From Echinostoma caproni (lineage: Eukaryota > Platyhelminthes > Trematoda > Plagiorchiida > Echinostomatidae), in NCBI GenBank assembly GCA_900618425.1, contig UZAN01039375.1, positions 41,113 through 105,112 on the forward strand: DNA of 64,000 nt, in the 5' to 3' direction. The position numbers and the translations under genes are program-made. Positions within the stretch are counted from its first letter, which is position 1; each line of letters opens with the position of its first letter. The notes under the pieces are model-generated. The model made no database searches and was not told where the DNA came from. It saw nothing but the letters and a program-made list of their open reading frames with translations. Positions 63,001 to 63,412 of this stretch are shown one piece after another.

Positions 63001-63412
63001 GAAATACATCAGAACTACTATGGCTACCTAGGCTACACTGAATTGTGCAAACTTTAAACAAATGGTACATAAAATGTATACCAATAATACTTACTGTCAA
63101 ATTCTTGCTCTGTGGTAATTCAAATAAAATGATGCAAATGTTTAAGCAAAAATAATATTCACTGATGAAATAAAACCATTGTACAAAGAAATCTAAGATT
63201 TTGCTTGTTTTGTCGGTCATAGGAAATGTTACGAACCCTGTTAATCGAGCAACGTTTAATCTAAGAGTTTTGTGCGGGGTTACTGTAGGAACAACAATAC
63301 ATTTCACGTAAATTGGTAGTCGTGGTTATAAACCCATACCCATGTCAACTGTGATACAAGAAACTCCAATATGCTACTCAATTTTGCGATAGAAACTTAC
63401 GTCTGGATTGCT
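1..63412 (-). CDS. Giant micro-exon gene crossing the whole window; 59 complete micro-exons with alternating 15 and 12 nt lengths
   Basis: This is an internal part of a gene transcribed from high to low coordinates; both ends lie outside the window. Fifty-nine micro-exons are seen, each with an AG acceptor and a consensus-like donor. Every exon starts with two bases that finish a codon and ends with one base that begins the next, so all introns are phase 1. None has a stop in that phase. Lengths alternate 15, 12, 15, 12, and four exons make an 18-residue repeat: x-E-Y-x-K, Y-I-x-E, L-x-x-Q-K, x-x-x-E. Interior codons include no Pro, Gly or Trp and one Cys, which suggests a continuous charged helix. 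Phase-symmetric micro-exons are the hallmark of schistosome MEGs, which encode secreted variable proteins, but I recognise no known MEG here and see no signal peptide. The exon structure is seen directly; one continuous transcript and a helical product are inferred. Confidence 0.88.
4..3673 (-). other. Intron, 3.7 kb, largest in the window
   Basis: It lies between LAHE and the edge exon. Apart from a SINE tail remnant near 1607-1640, I see no conserved ORF, RNA gene or further micro-exon. Confidence 0.45.
1607..1640. repeat. Remnant of the hammerhead-SINE tail palindrome
   Basis: It contains ctactcacaagtgagtagt, matching the imperfect palindrome at the 3' end of the SINE copies at 36.3, 4.3, 12.2 and 24.0 kb. 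No tRNA head is attached. Confidence 0.4.
3674..3688 (-). CDS. Micro-exon, 15 nt, class A (LAHE)
   Basis: AATTGGCACACGAAA lies between acceptor ctgttttatag and donor gtaagtca. It encodes L-A-H-E, with His in the aromatic position. It is the last complete exon in the window. Confidence 0.83.
3960..4190 (+). pseudogene. Possible decayed LTR-retrotransposon pol tail
   Basis: Frames here are richer in GC and Arg than the surroundings. One reads through Y-D-R-I-K-P-V-G followed by basic residues, reminiscent of the H-Y-D-R-L-K-P motif after the integrase of Gypsy-type elements. No integrase core or LTR is visible, so this is only a suggestion. Confidence 0.2.
4331..4422 (-). mobile_element. Hammerhead-SINE tail fragment, minus orientation
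   Basis: It starts taactcacaattatttgtgag and continues through a segment that also occurs at 24021-24100 and 12185-12260. It is the reverse complement of the tail of the full copy at 36.1-36.3 kb. It abuts a plus-strand copy. Confidence 0.65.
4423..4636 (+). mobile_element. tRNA-derived SINE with degenerate hammerhead core
   Basis: The tRNA-like head has a box A-like ggttggcacagtggtaac near 4432 and a box B-like segment near 4470-4485. At 4517-4522 is TGATGA, then a stem II of TTCT/AGAA around AATT, then AAAAC at 4537. A functional core needs C before TGATGA and GAAA after stem II; here these are G and AAAA, so cleavage is unlikely. The tail is truncated. Confidence 0.7.
5091..5102 (-). CDS. 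Micro-exon, 12 nt, class B' (KTQ)
   Basis: AAAAAACACAGA lies between acceptor atttaccgctcgtag and donor gtaagtga. It encodes K-T-Q. The acceptor pyrimidine tract is modest. Confidence 0.74.
6562..6576 (-). CDS. Micro-exon, 15 nt, class A' (LDEL)
   Basis: ACCTGGATGAACTGC lies between acceptor ctttgaaataaag and donor gtaagtga. It encodes L-D-E-L. Confidence 0.82.
7053..7072. repeat. (AT)n microsatellite
   Basis: Ten AT units in a row. Confidence 0.95.
7440..7451 (-). CDS. Micro-exon, 12 nt, class B (QIE)
   Basis: AGCAAATCGAGA lies between acceptor attgatttcttag and donor gtgagttt. It encodes Q-I-E, with the class B aliphatic at residue 2. Confidence 0.83.
7506..7528. repeat. AAC-rich microsatellite
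   Basis: Imperfect run of AAC and AAT triplets. Confidence 0.8.
8317..8331 (-). CDS. Micro-exon, 15 nt, class A (TEYN)
   Basis: TAACTGAATACAACA lies between acceptor ctttcttttgtag and donor gtaagttt. It encodes T-E-Y-N; the leading TA belongs to the split codon TTA (L). Confidence 0.88.
9441..9452 (-). CDS. Micro-exon, 12 nt, class B' (EAA), gtacgt donor
   Basis: AGGAGGCTGCAT lies between acceptor cattacactgttgcag and donor gtacgttt. It encodes E-A-A and fills the slot predicted between MKKQ and TEYN. Confidence 0.7.
9990..10625 (+). pseudogene. Penelope-like element fragment: GIY-YIG endonuclease domain and 3' UTR
   Basis: The frame reads V-C-V-Y-C-F-P-C-S-C-G at about 10083-10115, then H-K-T-R-S-L-S-E and V-V-S-H-L, the pattern of the GIY-YIG domain of Penelope-like retroelements. 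After a stop near 10300 a second frame carries the conserved tail (I-A-T-A-E-R-V-N-I-R-L-H-N and C-A-Q-K-Q-F) to about 10415. The 3' UTR ends with cgagcttgttcgcca near 10620, also seen at 30.1 kb. Frameshifts and absence of the reverse transcriptase make it a dead, 5'-truncated copy in an intron. Confidence 0.78.
10806..10945 (+). repeat. Unclassified dispersed repeat, copy 1
   Basis: It begins tgcctacatatttctggcac, and about 140 bp resemble 61988-62140 with substitutions and small gaps. No coding capacity or tRNA boxes are seen. Confidence 0.6.
11197..11211 (-). CDS. Micro-exon, 15 nt, class A' (MKKQ)
   Basis: AAATGAAGAAGCAGA lies between acceptor cgttgtatacag and donor gtaagttt. It encodes M-K-K-Q. 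Confidence 0.86.
11353..11364 (-). CDS. Micro-exon, 12 nt, class B (YIQ)
   Basis: AATACATTCAAC lies between acceptor ctttgttttcag and donor gtgagtag. It encodes Y-I-Q, followed by split codon CAA (Q). Confidence 0.87.
11837..11851 (-). CDS. Micro-exon, 15 nt, class A (SEYD)
   Basis: AATCCGAATACGACA lies between acceptor ctctcctttacag and donor gtaagttc. It encodes S-E-Y-D, close to the class A consensus. Confidence 0.9.
11852..14204 (-). other. Intron, 2.4 kb
   Basis: It lies between SEK and SEYD. It contains the SINE tail at 12185-12260 and a pyrimidine run near 13270; nothing else is recognised. Confidence 0.45.
12185..12260 (-). mobile_element. Hammerhead-SINE tail fragment, minus orientation
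   Basis: taactcacagttactcgtgag and the following bases, including attgatattgatcgatt, match the fragment at 4331-4422. The head and ribozyme parts are absent. Confidence 0.6.
14205..14216 (-). CDS. Micro-exon, 12 nt, class B' (SEK)
   Basis: AATCCGAGAAAC lies between acceptor atttattgtcactcag and donor gtaagaac. It encodes S-E-K, followed by split codon CAA (Q). Confidence 0.82.
14986..15000 (-). CDS. Micro-exon, 15 nt, class A' (LDNQ)
   Basis: ATTTGGACAATCAAA lies between acceptor gttatttttgtgcag and donor gtgagtga. It encodes L-D-N-Q. Confidence 0.86.
15134..15145 (-). CDS. Micro-exon, 12 nt, class B (FVT)
   Basis: AGTTTGTTACCG lies between acceptor cgtcttattccag and donor gtgagtct. It encodes F-V-T, followed by split codon GAT (D). 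Confidence 0.85.
15763..15783. repeat. (TGAC)n microsatellite
   Basis: Five tandem TGAC units plus a partial one. Confidence 0.95.
16749..16763 (-). CDS. Micro-exon, 15 nt, class A (DAFK)
   Basis: GCGATGCATTCAAGA lies between acceptor caatttgctaaag and donor gtgagtga. It encodes D-A-F-K with the aromatic at residue 3. Confidence 0.83.
16898..16909 (-). CDS. Micro-exon, 12 nt, class B' (TTH); second of two candidates for one slot
   Basis: AAACAACTCACC lies between acceptor ctatttttttag and donor gtaagtaa. It encodes T-T-H, like QTH at 28127. Using only this exon or only the one at 17215 keeps the 18-residue register; using both adds four residues. Confidence 0.76.
17215..17226 (-). CDS. Micro-exon, 12 nt, class B' (KSN); first of two candidates for one slot
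   Basis: AAAAATCAAACG lies between acceptor ttttcctatacag and donor gtgagtat. It encodes K-S-N. The exon at 16898 is also class B' and no class A exon lies between, so the two may be mutually exclusive. Confidence 0.78.
19020..19250 (+). repeat. Possible tRNA-derived SINE, diverged
   Basis: A clear box B-like ggttcgaatc lies at 19133-19142 within cccgggttcgaatcactcc, and an A-rich end (aataaataataaaag) at 19242-19256 resembles a SINE tail. A convincing box A is not seen. Confidence 0.4.
19485..19560 (+). repeat. Possible Penelope-like element terminal remnant
   Basis: ggtaaccgaaacgtcggcaa resembles the gaaacgtcg stretch common near Penelope-like element ends, where hammerhead motifs have been described. 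No complete hammerhead core is present. Confidence 0.25.
20358..20372 (-). CDS. Micro-exon, 15 nt, class A' (LEET)
   Basis: ACTTGGAAGAAACCA lies between acceptor gtcttgtttcacag and donor gtaagttt. It encodes L-E-E-T. Confidence 0.87.
20879..20890 (-). CDS. Micro-exon, 12 nt, class B (YIK)
   Basis: AATACATCAAAG lies between acceptor cattaaatatttcag and donor gtgagtta. It encodes Y-I-K, followed by split codon GAC (D). Confidence 0.88.
22420..22434 (-). CDS. Micro-exon, 15 nt, class A (QVYD)
   Basis: ATCAAGTTTATGACA lies between acceptor catttctccacag and donor gtgagttc. It encodes Q-V-Y-D with the conserved aromatic at residue 3. Confidence 0.87.
22713..22724 (-). CDS. Micro-exon, 12 nt, class B' (DEQ)
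   Basis: AGGACGAACAGC lies between acceptor cctttccccatgcag and donor gtgagtct. It encodes D-E-Q. The acceptor has a strong pyrimidine tract. Confidence 0.86.
23804..23818 (-). CDS. Micro-exon, 15 nt, class A' (LKQT)
   Basis: AATTGAAGCAAACAC lies between acceptor atttcctccacgtag and donor gtaagtaa. It encodes L-K-Q-T, followed by split codon CAG (Q). Confidence 0.86.
24021..24285 (-). mobile_element. tRNA-derived SINE with near-intact hammerhead core
   Basis: On the minus strand the head has box A-like ggttggcacagtggtaac and box B-like gagttcaaatccc. Then come a stem I hairpin with ggatatgc, TGATGA (24181-24186 on plus), stem II (CTC/GAG), GAAAC (24162-24166) and CTCG able to pair with an upstream CGAG. 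The base before TGATGA is G rather than the required C, so activity is probably lost. The tail ends in the palindromic cttacggttacttgtaag at the low-coordinate end. Confidence 0.75.
24551..24562 (-). CDS. Micro-exon, 12 nt, class B (FLQ)
   Basis: AATTCCTCCAGG lies between acceptor catgaacatctag and donor gtaagtga. It encodes F-L-Q, followed by split codon GAA (E). Confidence 0.86.
24783..24797 (-). CDS. Micro-exon, 15 nt, class A (TEYE)
   Basis: AAACTGAATACGAAA lies between acceptor gcgtttttatag and donor gtaagttg. It encodes T-E-Y-E, close to the class A consensus. It shares ACTGAATAC with the TEYN exon at 8317. Confidence 0.9.
25393..25404 (-). CDS. Micro-exon, 12 nt, class B' (RKD)
   Basis: AGCGAAAAGACG lies between acceptor cataactaatcag and donor gtgagtct. 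It encodes R-K-D, followed by split codon GAA (E). Confidence 0.85.
25988..26002 (-). CDS. Micro-exon, 15 nt, class A' (LSEQ)
   Basis: AACTGAGCGAACAGA lies between acceptor cacttcgcgacag and donor gtgagttc. It encodes L-S-E-Q. The TGA inside is out of phase. Confidence 0.85.
27810..27821 (-). CDS. Micro-exon, 12 nt, class B (YIQ)
   Basis: AGTATATACAAG lies between acceptor atttatctgcttcag and donor gtaagttc. It encodes Y-I-Q, as does the exon at 11353. Confidence 0.87.
27986..28000 (-). CDS. Micro-exon, 15 nt, class A (DTFD)
   Basis: AAGATACATTCGACA lies between acceptor ataactattacag and donor gtaagtgt. It encodes D-T-F-D. Introns on both sides are under 170 bp. Confidence 0.87.
28127..28138 (-). 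CDS. Micro-exon, 12 nt, class B' (QTH)
   Basis: AACAAACCCATA lies between acceptor attttattccag and donor gtaagtgc. It encodes Q-T-H, similar to TTH at 16898. Confidence 0.85.
28892..28906 (-). CDS. Micro-exon, 15 nt, class A' (MEKK)
   Basis: AAATGGAAAAGAAAA lies between acceptor cactgaacttcag and donor gtaagtga. It encodes M-E-K-K, similar to MKKQ at 11197. Confidence 0.86.
29066..29077 (-). CDS. Micro-exon, 12 nt, class B (FIK)
   Basis: AATTCATCAAAG lies between acceptor ccaaatcgtttcag and donor gtaagttt. It encodes F-I-K and differs from the YIK exons at only one or two bases. Confidence 0.87.
29512..29590 (-). mobile_element. Penelope-like 3' UTR end, minus orientation
   Basis: gtggcgaacaagctcgtttt is the reverse complement of the 3' motif at 30083-30105 and 10600-10622, followed by sequence related to the tggcatga-tgatgta part of those copies. 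It is probably the distal 3' end of the minus-strand copy at 30.2-31.0 kb, cut off by an insertion. Confidence 0.6.
29613..30112 (+). pseudogene. Penelope-like element, 5'-truncated: end of GIY-YIG domain and 3' UTR
   Basis: From aacacaggaacgattaag the frame reads N-T-G-T-I-K-S-L-T-S, then V-S-H-L-A-G-T-N-H-T-V-N-V and onward to C-A-Q-K-Q-F at about 29822, matching the C-terminal half of the domain. The 3' UTR includes ccggtctcaaaatgaac near 29933 and ends with caagcttgttcgccac near 30105. It starts abruptly and lies inside the 3' region of an opposite-strand copy. Confidence 0.75.
30140..31010 (-). pseudogene. Penelope-like element fragment: linker and GIY-YIG domain, degenerate
   Basis: Reading leftwards, a linker (A-R-Y-G-Y-P-E-R-L-V-N-K at about 30840) leads to V-P-F-L-T and H-I-K-K-I-I-R-R. 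The nuclease core is F-C-V-Y-S-F-T-C-S-C-G-T-T-Y-I-G-R-T (about 30590-30540), then E-H-H-P-A-W-L-N-T-G-T-I-K and V-S-H-L-A-E-T-N-H. Stops and frameshifts break it. Its 3' UTR shares ccggtctca with the plus copy and is interrupted by that copy. The reverse transcriptase core is not present. Confidence 0.8.
31794..31808 (-). CDS. Micro-exon, 15 nt, class A (NEHE)
   Basis: AAAATGAACACGAAC lies between acceptor ccgattctatag and donor gtaagtgt. It encodes N-E-H-E, with His in the aromatic position as in LAHE at 3674. Confidence 0.84.
31809..34651 (-). other. Introns either side of KTK with no recognised content
   Basis: Apart from micro-exon 32800-32811 I see no gene, RNA or mobile-element signature here. 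Confidence 0.4.
32800..32811 (-). CDS. Micro-exon, 12 nt, class B' (KTK)
   Basis: AGAAAACAAAAC lies between acceptor ccaatttttccag and donor gtaagaaa. It encodes K-T-K, like KTQ at 5091. Confidence 0.78.
34652..34669 (-). CDS. Micro-exon, 18 nt, class A' with one extra residue (NLSSE)
   Basis: CAAATCTTAGTTCAGAAA lies between acceptor ggaattaattttgcaag and donor gtaagagg. It encodes N-L-S-S-E. Counting back from the donor, L sits where class A' has L, so it reads as a normal A' unit with one residue added at the front. It is the only 18-nt exon that fits the slot. Confidence 0.5.
35050..35061 (-). CDS. Micro-exon, 12 nt, class B (YYH)
   Basis: CTTATTACCACA lies between acceptor ctcatcatttag and donor gtaagttg. 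It encodes Y-Y-H, with the class B aromatic first. Confidence 0.8.
35525..35539 (-). CDS. Micro-exon, 15 nt, class A (ESFE)
   Basis: TTGAATCATTCGAGG lies between acceptor catgccttcatcag and donor gtaagcca. It encodes E-S-F-E with the aromatic at residue 3. Confidence 0.8.
36074..36330 (+). mobile_element. Full-length tRNA-derived SINE with hammerhead-like core
   Basis: It has a tRNA-like head (gcacagtggtactgcac; box B-like agttcgaattt), then CTGATGA at 36161-36167, stem II gctgtaataagagc at 36168-36181, GAGAC at 36182-36186 and a tail ending in the palindromic cactactcacaagtaattgtgag. The core is intact except GAAA is GAGA. The tRNA-plus-hammerhead layout is that of schistosome Sm-alpha SINEs; the family here looks related in design, not proven homologous. 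Confidence 0.78.
36705..36716 (-). CDS. Micro-exon, 12 nt, class B' (TKL)
   Basis: GGACCAAATTGA lies between acceptor ctcggttttcag and donor gtaagtta. It encodes T-K-L. The TGA at its end is out of phase; the final A joins TT to give I. Confidence 0.83.
   Translation of the reverse strand, partial: GPN
38115..38129 (-). CDS. Micro-exon, 15 nt, class A' (LKLQ)
   Basis: ACTTGAAACTACAAA lies between acceptor cccttgtcaaag and donor gtgagtta. It encodes L-K-L-Q. It follows another class A' unit, so exons B', A and B appear missing or undetected between 38130 and 40128. Confidence 0.8.
38845..39080 (-). pseudogene. GIY-YIG nuclease fragment of a second retroelement type
   Basis: On the minus strand the frame reads K-Y-Y-V-D-R-T-S-R-K-L-K-T-R-Q-E-E-H-T-L-A-V-K-R-H near 38970-38890, matching the Y-V-G-x-T-x-R-x-L-x-x-R-x-x-E-H core of GIY-YIG domains, with Asp for the Gly. 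P-K-D-C-L lies upstream. It stops after R-T-Q-Q. It differs from the copies at 10 and 30 kb. Confidence 0.6.
39120..39135. repeat. (AT)n microsatellite
   Basis: Eight AT units. Confidence 0.9.
40129..40143 (-). CDS. Micro-exon, 15 nt, class A' by position (QSST)
   Basis: TACAATCCTCGACAC lies between acceptor gctatttcactag and donor gtgagtga. It encodes Q-S-S-T, an unusually neutral unit lacking the L/M of class A'. The regular order breaks after it. Confidence 0.76.
40752..40763 (-). CDS. Micro-exon, 12 nt, class B (CIT)
   Basis: AATGCATTACGG lies between acceptor caattgatgtttag and donor gtgagttg. It encodes C-I-T, the Y-I-x pattern with Cys for Tyr. This is the only cysteine decoded in the gene. 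Confidence 0.82.
41643..41657 (-). CDS. Micro-exon, 15 nt, class A (EAYE), gtacgt donor
   Basis: AGGAAGCATACGAAA lies between acceptor ctacaaaattatag and donor gtacgttt. It encodes E-A-Y-E with the conserved aromatic. Confidence 0.8.
42670..42683. repeat. (AT)n microsatellite
   Basis: About seven AT units followed by a less regular AT-rich stretch. Confidence 0.85.
43236..43247 (-). CDS. Micro-exon, 12 nt, class B' (HKQ), GC donor
   Basis: AACACAAACAAC lies between acceptor caatattttatag and donor gcaagtta, so its downstream intron would be GC-AG. It encodes H-K-Q, like HKK at 54120, and sits in the 12-nt slot predicted between LQEQ and EAYE. The non-GT donor lowers confidence. Confidence 0.55.
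44851..44865 (-). CDS. Micro-exon, 15 nt, class A' (LQEQ)
   Basis: ATTTGCAAGAACAGA lies between acceptor gttaactctacag and donor gtgagtta. It encodes L-Q-E-Q, close to the LSEQ exon at 25988. Confidence 0.86.
45526..45546. repeat. AT-rich simple repeat
   Basis: Imperfect AT run with one interruption. Confidence 0.8.
45986..45997 (-). CDS. Micro-exon, 12 nt, class B (YIK)
   Basis: AATATATCAAAG lies between acceptor gttcacctatcag and donor gtaagtac. It encodes Y-I-K, as does the exon at 20879. The split codon after it is GAT (D). Confidence 0.87.
47402..47416 (-). CDS. Micro-exon, 15 nt, class A (ALYQ)
   Basis: TTGCATTATATCAGC lies between acceptor ttgtctcccgcag and donor gtgagtta. It encodes A-L-Y-Q with the conserved aromatic at residue 3. 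Confidence 0.84.
48107..48118 (-). CDS. Micro-exon, 12 nt, class B' (RQQ)
   Basis: AAAGACAGCAAC lies between acceptor tcttttttcag and donor gtaagtgc. It encodes R-Q-Q. The last C joins TT of the next exon to give L. Confidence 0.85.
48302..48316 (-). CDS. Micro-exon, 15 nt, class A' (ITKS)
   Basis: ACATAACGAAAAGCA lies between acceptor aaaccctttccag and donor gtaagtga. It encodes I-T-K-S and sits in a tight run of three exons at 48.1-48.4 kb. Confidence 0.83.
48412..48423 (-). CDS. Micro-exon, 12 nt, class B (YAE)
   Basis: GTTACGCTGAAG lies between acceptor caatttgctttag and donor gtgagttg. It encodes Y-A-E. The next intron is only 95 bp, the shortest seen. Confidence 0.83.
49613..49627 (-). 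CDS. Micro-exon, 15 nt, class A (IEYA)
   Basis: AGATCGAATATGCAA lies between acceptor aaaaccatttcag and donor gtaagtat. It encodes I-E-Y-A with the conserved E-Y pair. The split codon after it is AGT (S). Confidence 0.86.
49628..51632 (-). other. Intronic stretch where one class B' exon is expected but not found
   Basis: I checked AC-12-CT spacings by eye without finding a candidate with good sites. A diverged Penelope-like fragment lies at 50.9-51.15 kb. Confidence 0.4.
50885..51150 (-). pseudogene. Diverged Penelope-like GIY-YIG C-terminal fragment
   Basis: On the minus strand the frame reads V-Y-I-G-H-Q-V-N-E-D-G-F-K-V-V-Y-K-V, then V-A-I-R-L-L-H-P-I-L-R-S-Q-K-Q-F, paralleling the G-T-N-H-T-V-N-V and I-R-L-H-H-P-P-L-C-A-Q-K-Q-F parts of the copy at 29.7 kb. 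It is much more diverged. Confidence 0.55.
51633..51647 (-). CDS. Micro-exon, 15 nt, class A' (TKKK)
   Basis: AAACAAAAAAGAAAA lies between acceptor aattccttacag and donor gtgagctt. It encodes T-K-K-K, a very basic unit. The class B' exon expected next (49628-51632) was not found. Confidence 0.76.
51756..51767 (-). CDS. Micro-exon, 12 nt, class B (LAE), weak donor
   Basis: AACTCGCTGAAG lies between acceptor tttgttttatag and donor gtagcaat. It encodes L-A-E and resembles the YAE exon at 48412, ending in the same GCTGAAG. The donor is the weakest in the set. Confidence 0.66.
52020..52034 (-). CDS. Micro-exon, 15 nt, class A (EFTK)
   Basis: TGGAGTTCACAAAAA lies between acceptor ttcaatttgcag and donor gtaagtgc. 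It encodes E-F-T-K; the aromatic is at residue 2 rather than 3. The split codon before it is ATG (M). Confidence 0.82.
52530..52554. repeat. AAC-rich microsatellite
   Basis: Imperfect AAC triplet run. Confidence 0.8.
54120..54131 (-). CDS. Micro-exon, 12 nt, class B' (HKK), gtacgt donor
   Basis: AGCACAAAAAGA lies between acceptor cttttatttcag and donor gtacgttt. It encodes H-K-K. It fills the predicted slot between MVAY and EFTK, and its donor matches those at 41643 and 9441. Confidence 0.72.
55285..55299 (-). CDS. Micro-exon, 15 nt, class A' (MVAY)
   Basis: AAATGGTGGCGTACA lies between acceptor tctgatttcag and donor gtgagttt. It encodes M-V-A-Y; the first residue is the hydrophobic L/M expected of class A'. 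The in-frame ATG is not taken as a start, since exons continue upstream. Confidence 0.82.
55966..56085 (+). mobile_element. tRNA-derived SINE with hammerhead stems, 3'-truncated
   Basis: The head has ggtacagtggtaacgcacatg and a decayed box B (ctggagtttaaagc). Stem I is TAGT-aatgc-ACTA (56046-56058), then CTGATGA (56059-56065), a perfect stem II of GCTCT/AGAGC around AATA (56066-56079), then AAAAA where GAAAC is expected. The tail is replaced by unrelated AT-rich sequence. Confidence 0.72.
56131..56345 (+). mobile_element. Second type of tRNA-derived SINE
   Basis: A tRNA-like region has a perfect box B, ggttcaaatcc at 56191-56201, and acceptor-like ends (tggttgtag and ctaccacca) that pair with one mismatch. 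A long variable region lies between. The body runs on to about 56345. It shares no obvious sequence with the hammerhead SINE beside it. Confidence 0.55.
56475..56486 (-). CDS. Micro-exon, 12 nt, class B (QEE), gtatgt donor
   Basis: AACAAGAAGAAG lies between acceptor ttttacattacag and donor gtatgtga. It encodes Q-E-E. It is a divergent class B unit without the usual aromatic residue and is placed by its position in the alternation. Confidence 0.72.
57235..57239. other. Assembly gap (five N)
   Basis: Five consecutive N bases; single N bases also occur at 22113 and 40576. Confidence 1.
57589..57603 (-). CDS. Micro-exon, 15 nt, class A (VEYQ)
   Basis: AGGTTGAATACCAAA lies between acceptor atgtttttag and donor gtgagtgc. 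It encodes V-E-Y-Q with the conserved E-Y pair. The split codon after it is AAA (K). Confidence 0.87.
58546..58557 (-). CDS. Micro-exon, 12 nt, class B' (HEL), gtatgt donor
   Basis: AACACGAACTCC lies between acceptor catttgaatttcag and donor gtatgttt. It encodes H-E-L and fills a 12-nt slot that the alternation predicted. The donor is one of two gtatgt donors in the gene. Confidence 0.72.
59137..59210 (-). repeat. tRNA-like sequence with box A and box B
   Basis: On the minus strand it reads ggtggtcaagtggttagg (box A-like) followed about 30 bases later by gggttcgaacc (box B). The acceptor ends do not pair convincingly, so I read it as a SINE head rather than a working tRNA gene. A poly-G run lies just below it at 59102-59111. 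Confidence 0.5.
60370..60690 (+). pseudogene. Decayed mariner-type transposase, 3' part
   Basis: The frame reads L-H-H-D-N-A-H at about 60371, the mariner catalytic L-H-H-D-N-A motif, then after a stop and shift H-N-S-D-L-A-P-S-A-F-Y-I-F-P (about 60460), the second conserved Asp of the D-D-34-D triad. N-W-F-E-R-M-E-L-C and E-Y-F-Y-K follow near 60615-60670, the usual transposase C-terminus. Stops and missing N-terminal parts show it is inactive. Terminal inverted repeats were not found. Confidence 0.72.
60987..61001 (-). CDS. Micro-exon, 15 nt, class A' (VKQK)
   Basis: AGGTGAAACAAAAGG lies between acceptor tatttttcag and donor gtaagttg. It encodes V-K-Q-K. The last G joins AA of the next exon to give E. 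Confidence 0.82.
61407..61418 (-). CDS. Micro-exon, 12 nt, class B (FVN), gtaggt donor
   Basis: CCTTCGTTAACG lies between acceptor acatttcgcag and donor gtaggttg. It encodes F-V-N, matching the aromatic-aliphatic pattern of class B (compare FVT at 15134). It was found by searching the slot that the alternation predicted between QEFD and VKQK. Confidence 0.68.
61555..61595 (+). repeat. Isolated tRNA-like box B
   Basis: gcggttcgagtcctgag carries a box B-like ggttcgagtcc, but no box A is evident. Confidence 0.25.
61988..62140 (+). repeat. Unclassified dispersed repeat, copy 2
   Basis: It starts tgcctacatatttctggcat and parallels 10806-10945 in the same orientation, including a shared cctga-(a)-aaaat stretch and a later attag/ctagc part. 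Flanks differ. Confidence 0.6.
63095..63109 (-). CDS. Micro-exon, 15 nt, class A (QEFD)
   Basis: AGCAAGAATTTGACA lies between acceptor gaattaccacag and donor gtaagtat. It encodes Q-E-F-D, a typical class A unit with acidic residue 2 and aromatic residue 3. A 191-codon minus-strand ORF overlaps it in another frame and shows no recognisable domain; I treat that ORF as chance. Confidence 0.85.
63401..63412 (-). CDS. Micro-exon, 12 nt, class B' (QSR); most 5' exon found
   Basis: AGCAATCCAGAC lies between acceptor ccattttag and donor gtaagttt. It encodes Q-S-R in phase 1, and its last C joins AG of the next exon to give Q. No earlier exon was found up to 64000. Confidence 0.75.

Noticed and set aside
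62732..63307. 191-codon minus-strand ORF, the longest in the window
   Set aside because: No recognisable domain. It spans a micro-exon in a different frame and its intron, so it is most likely a chance open frame.
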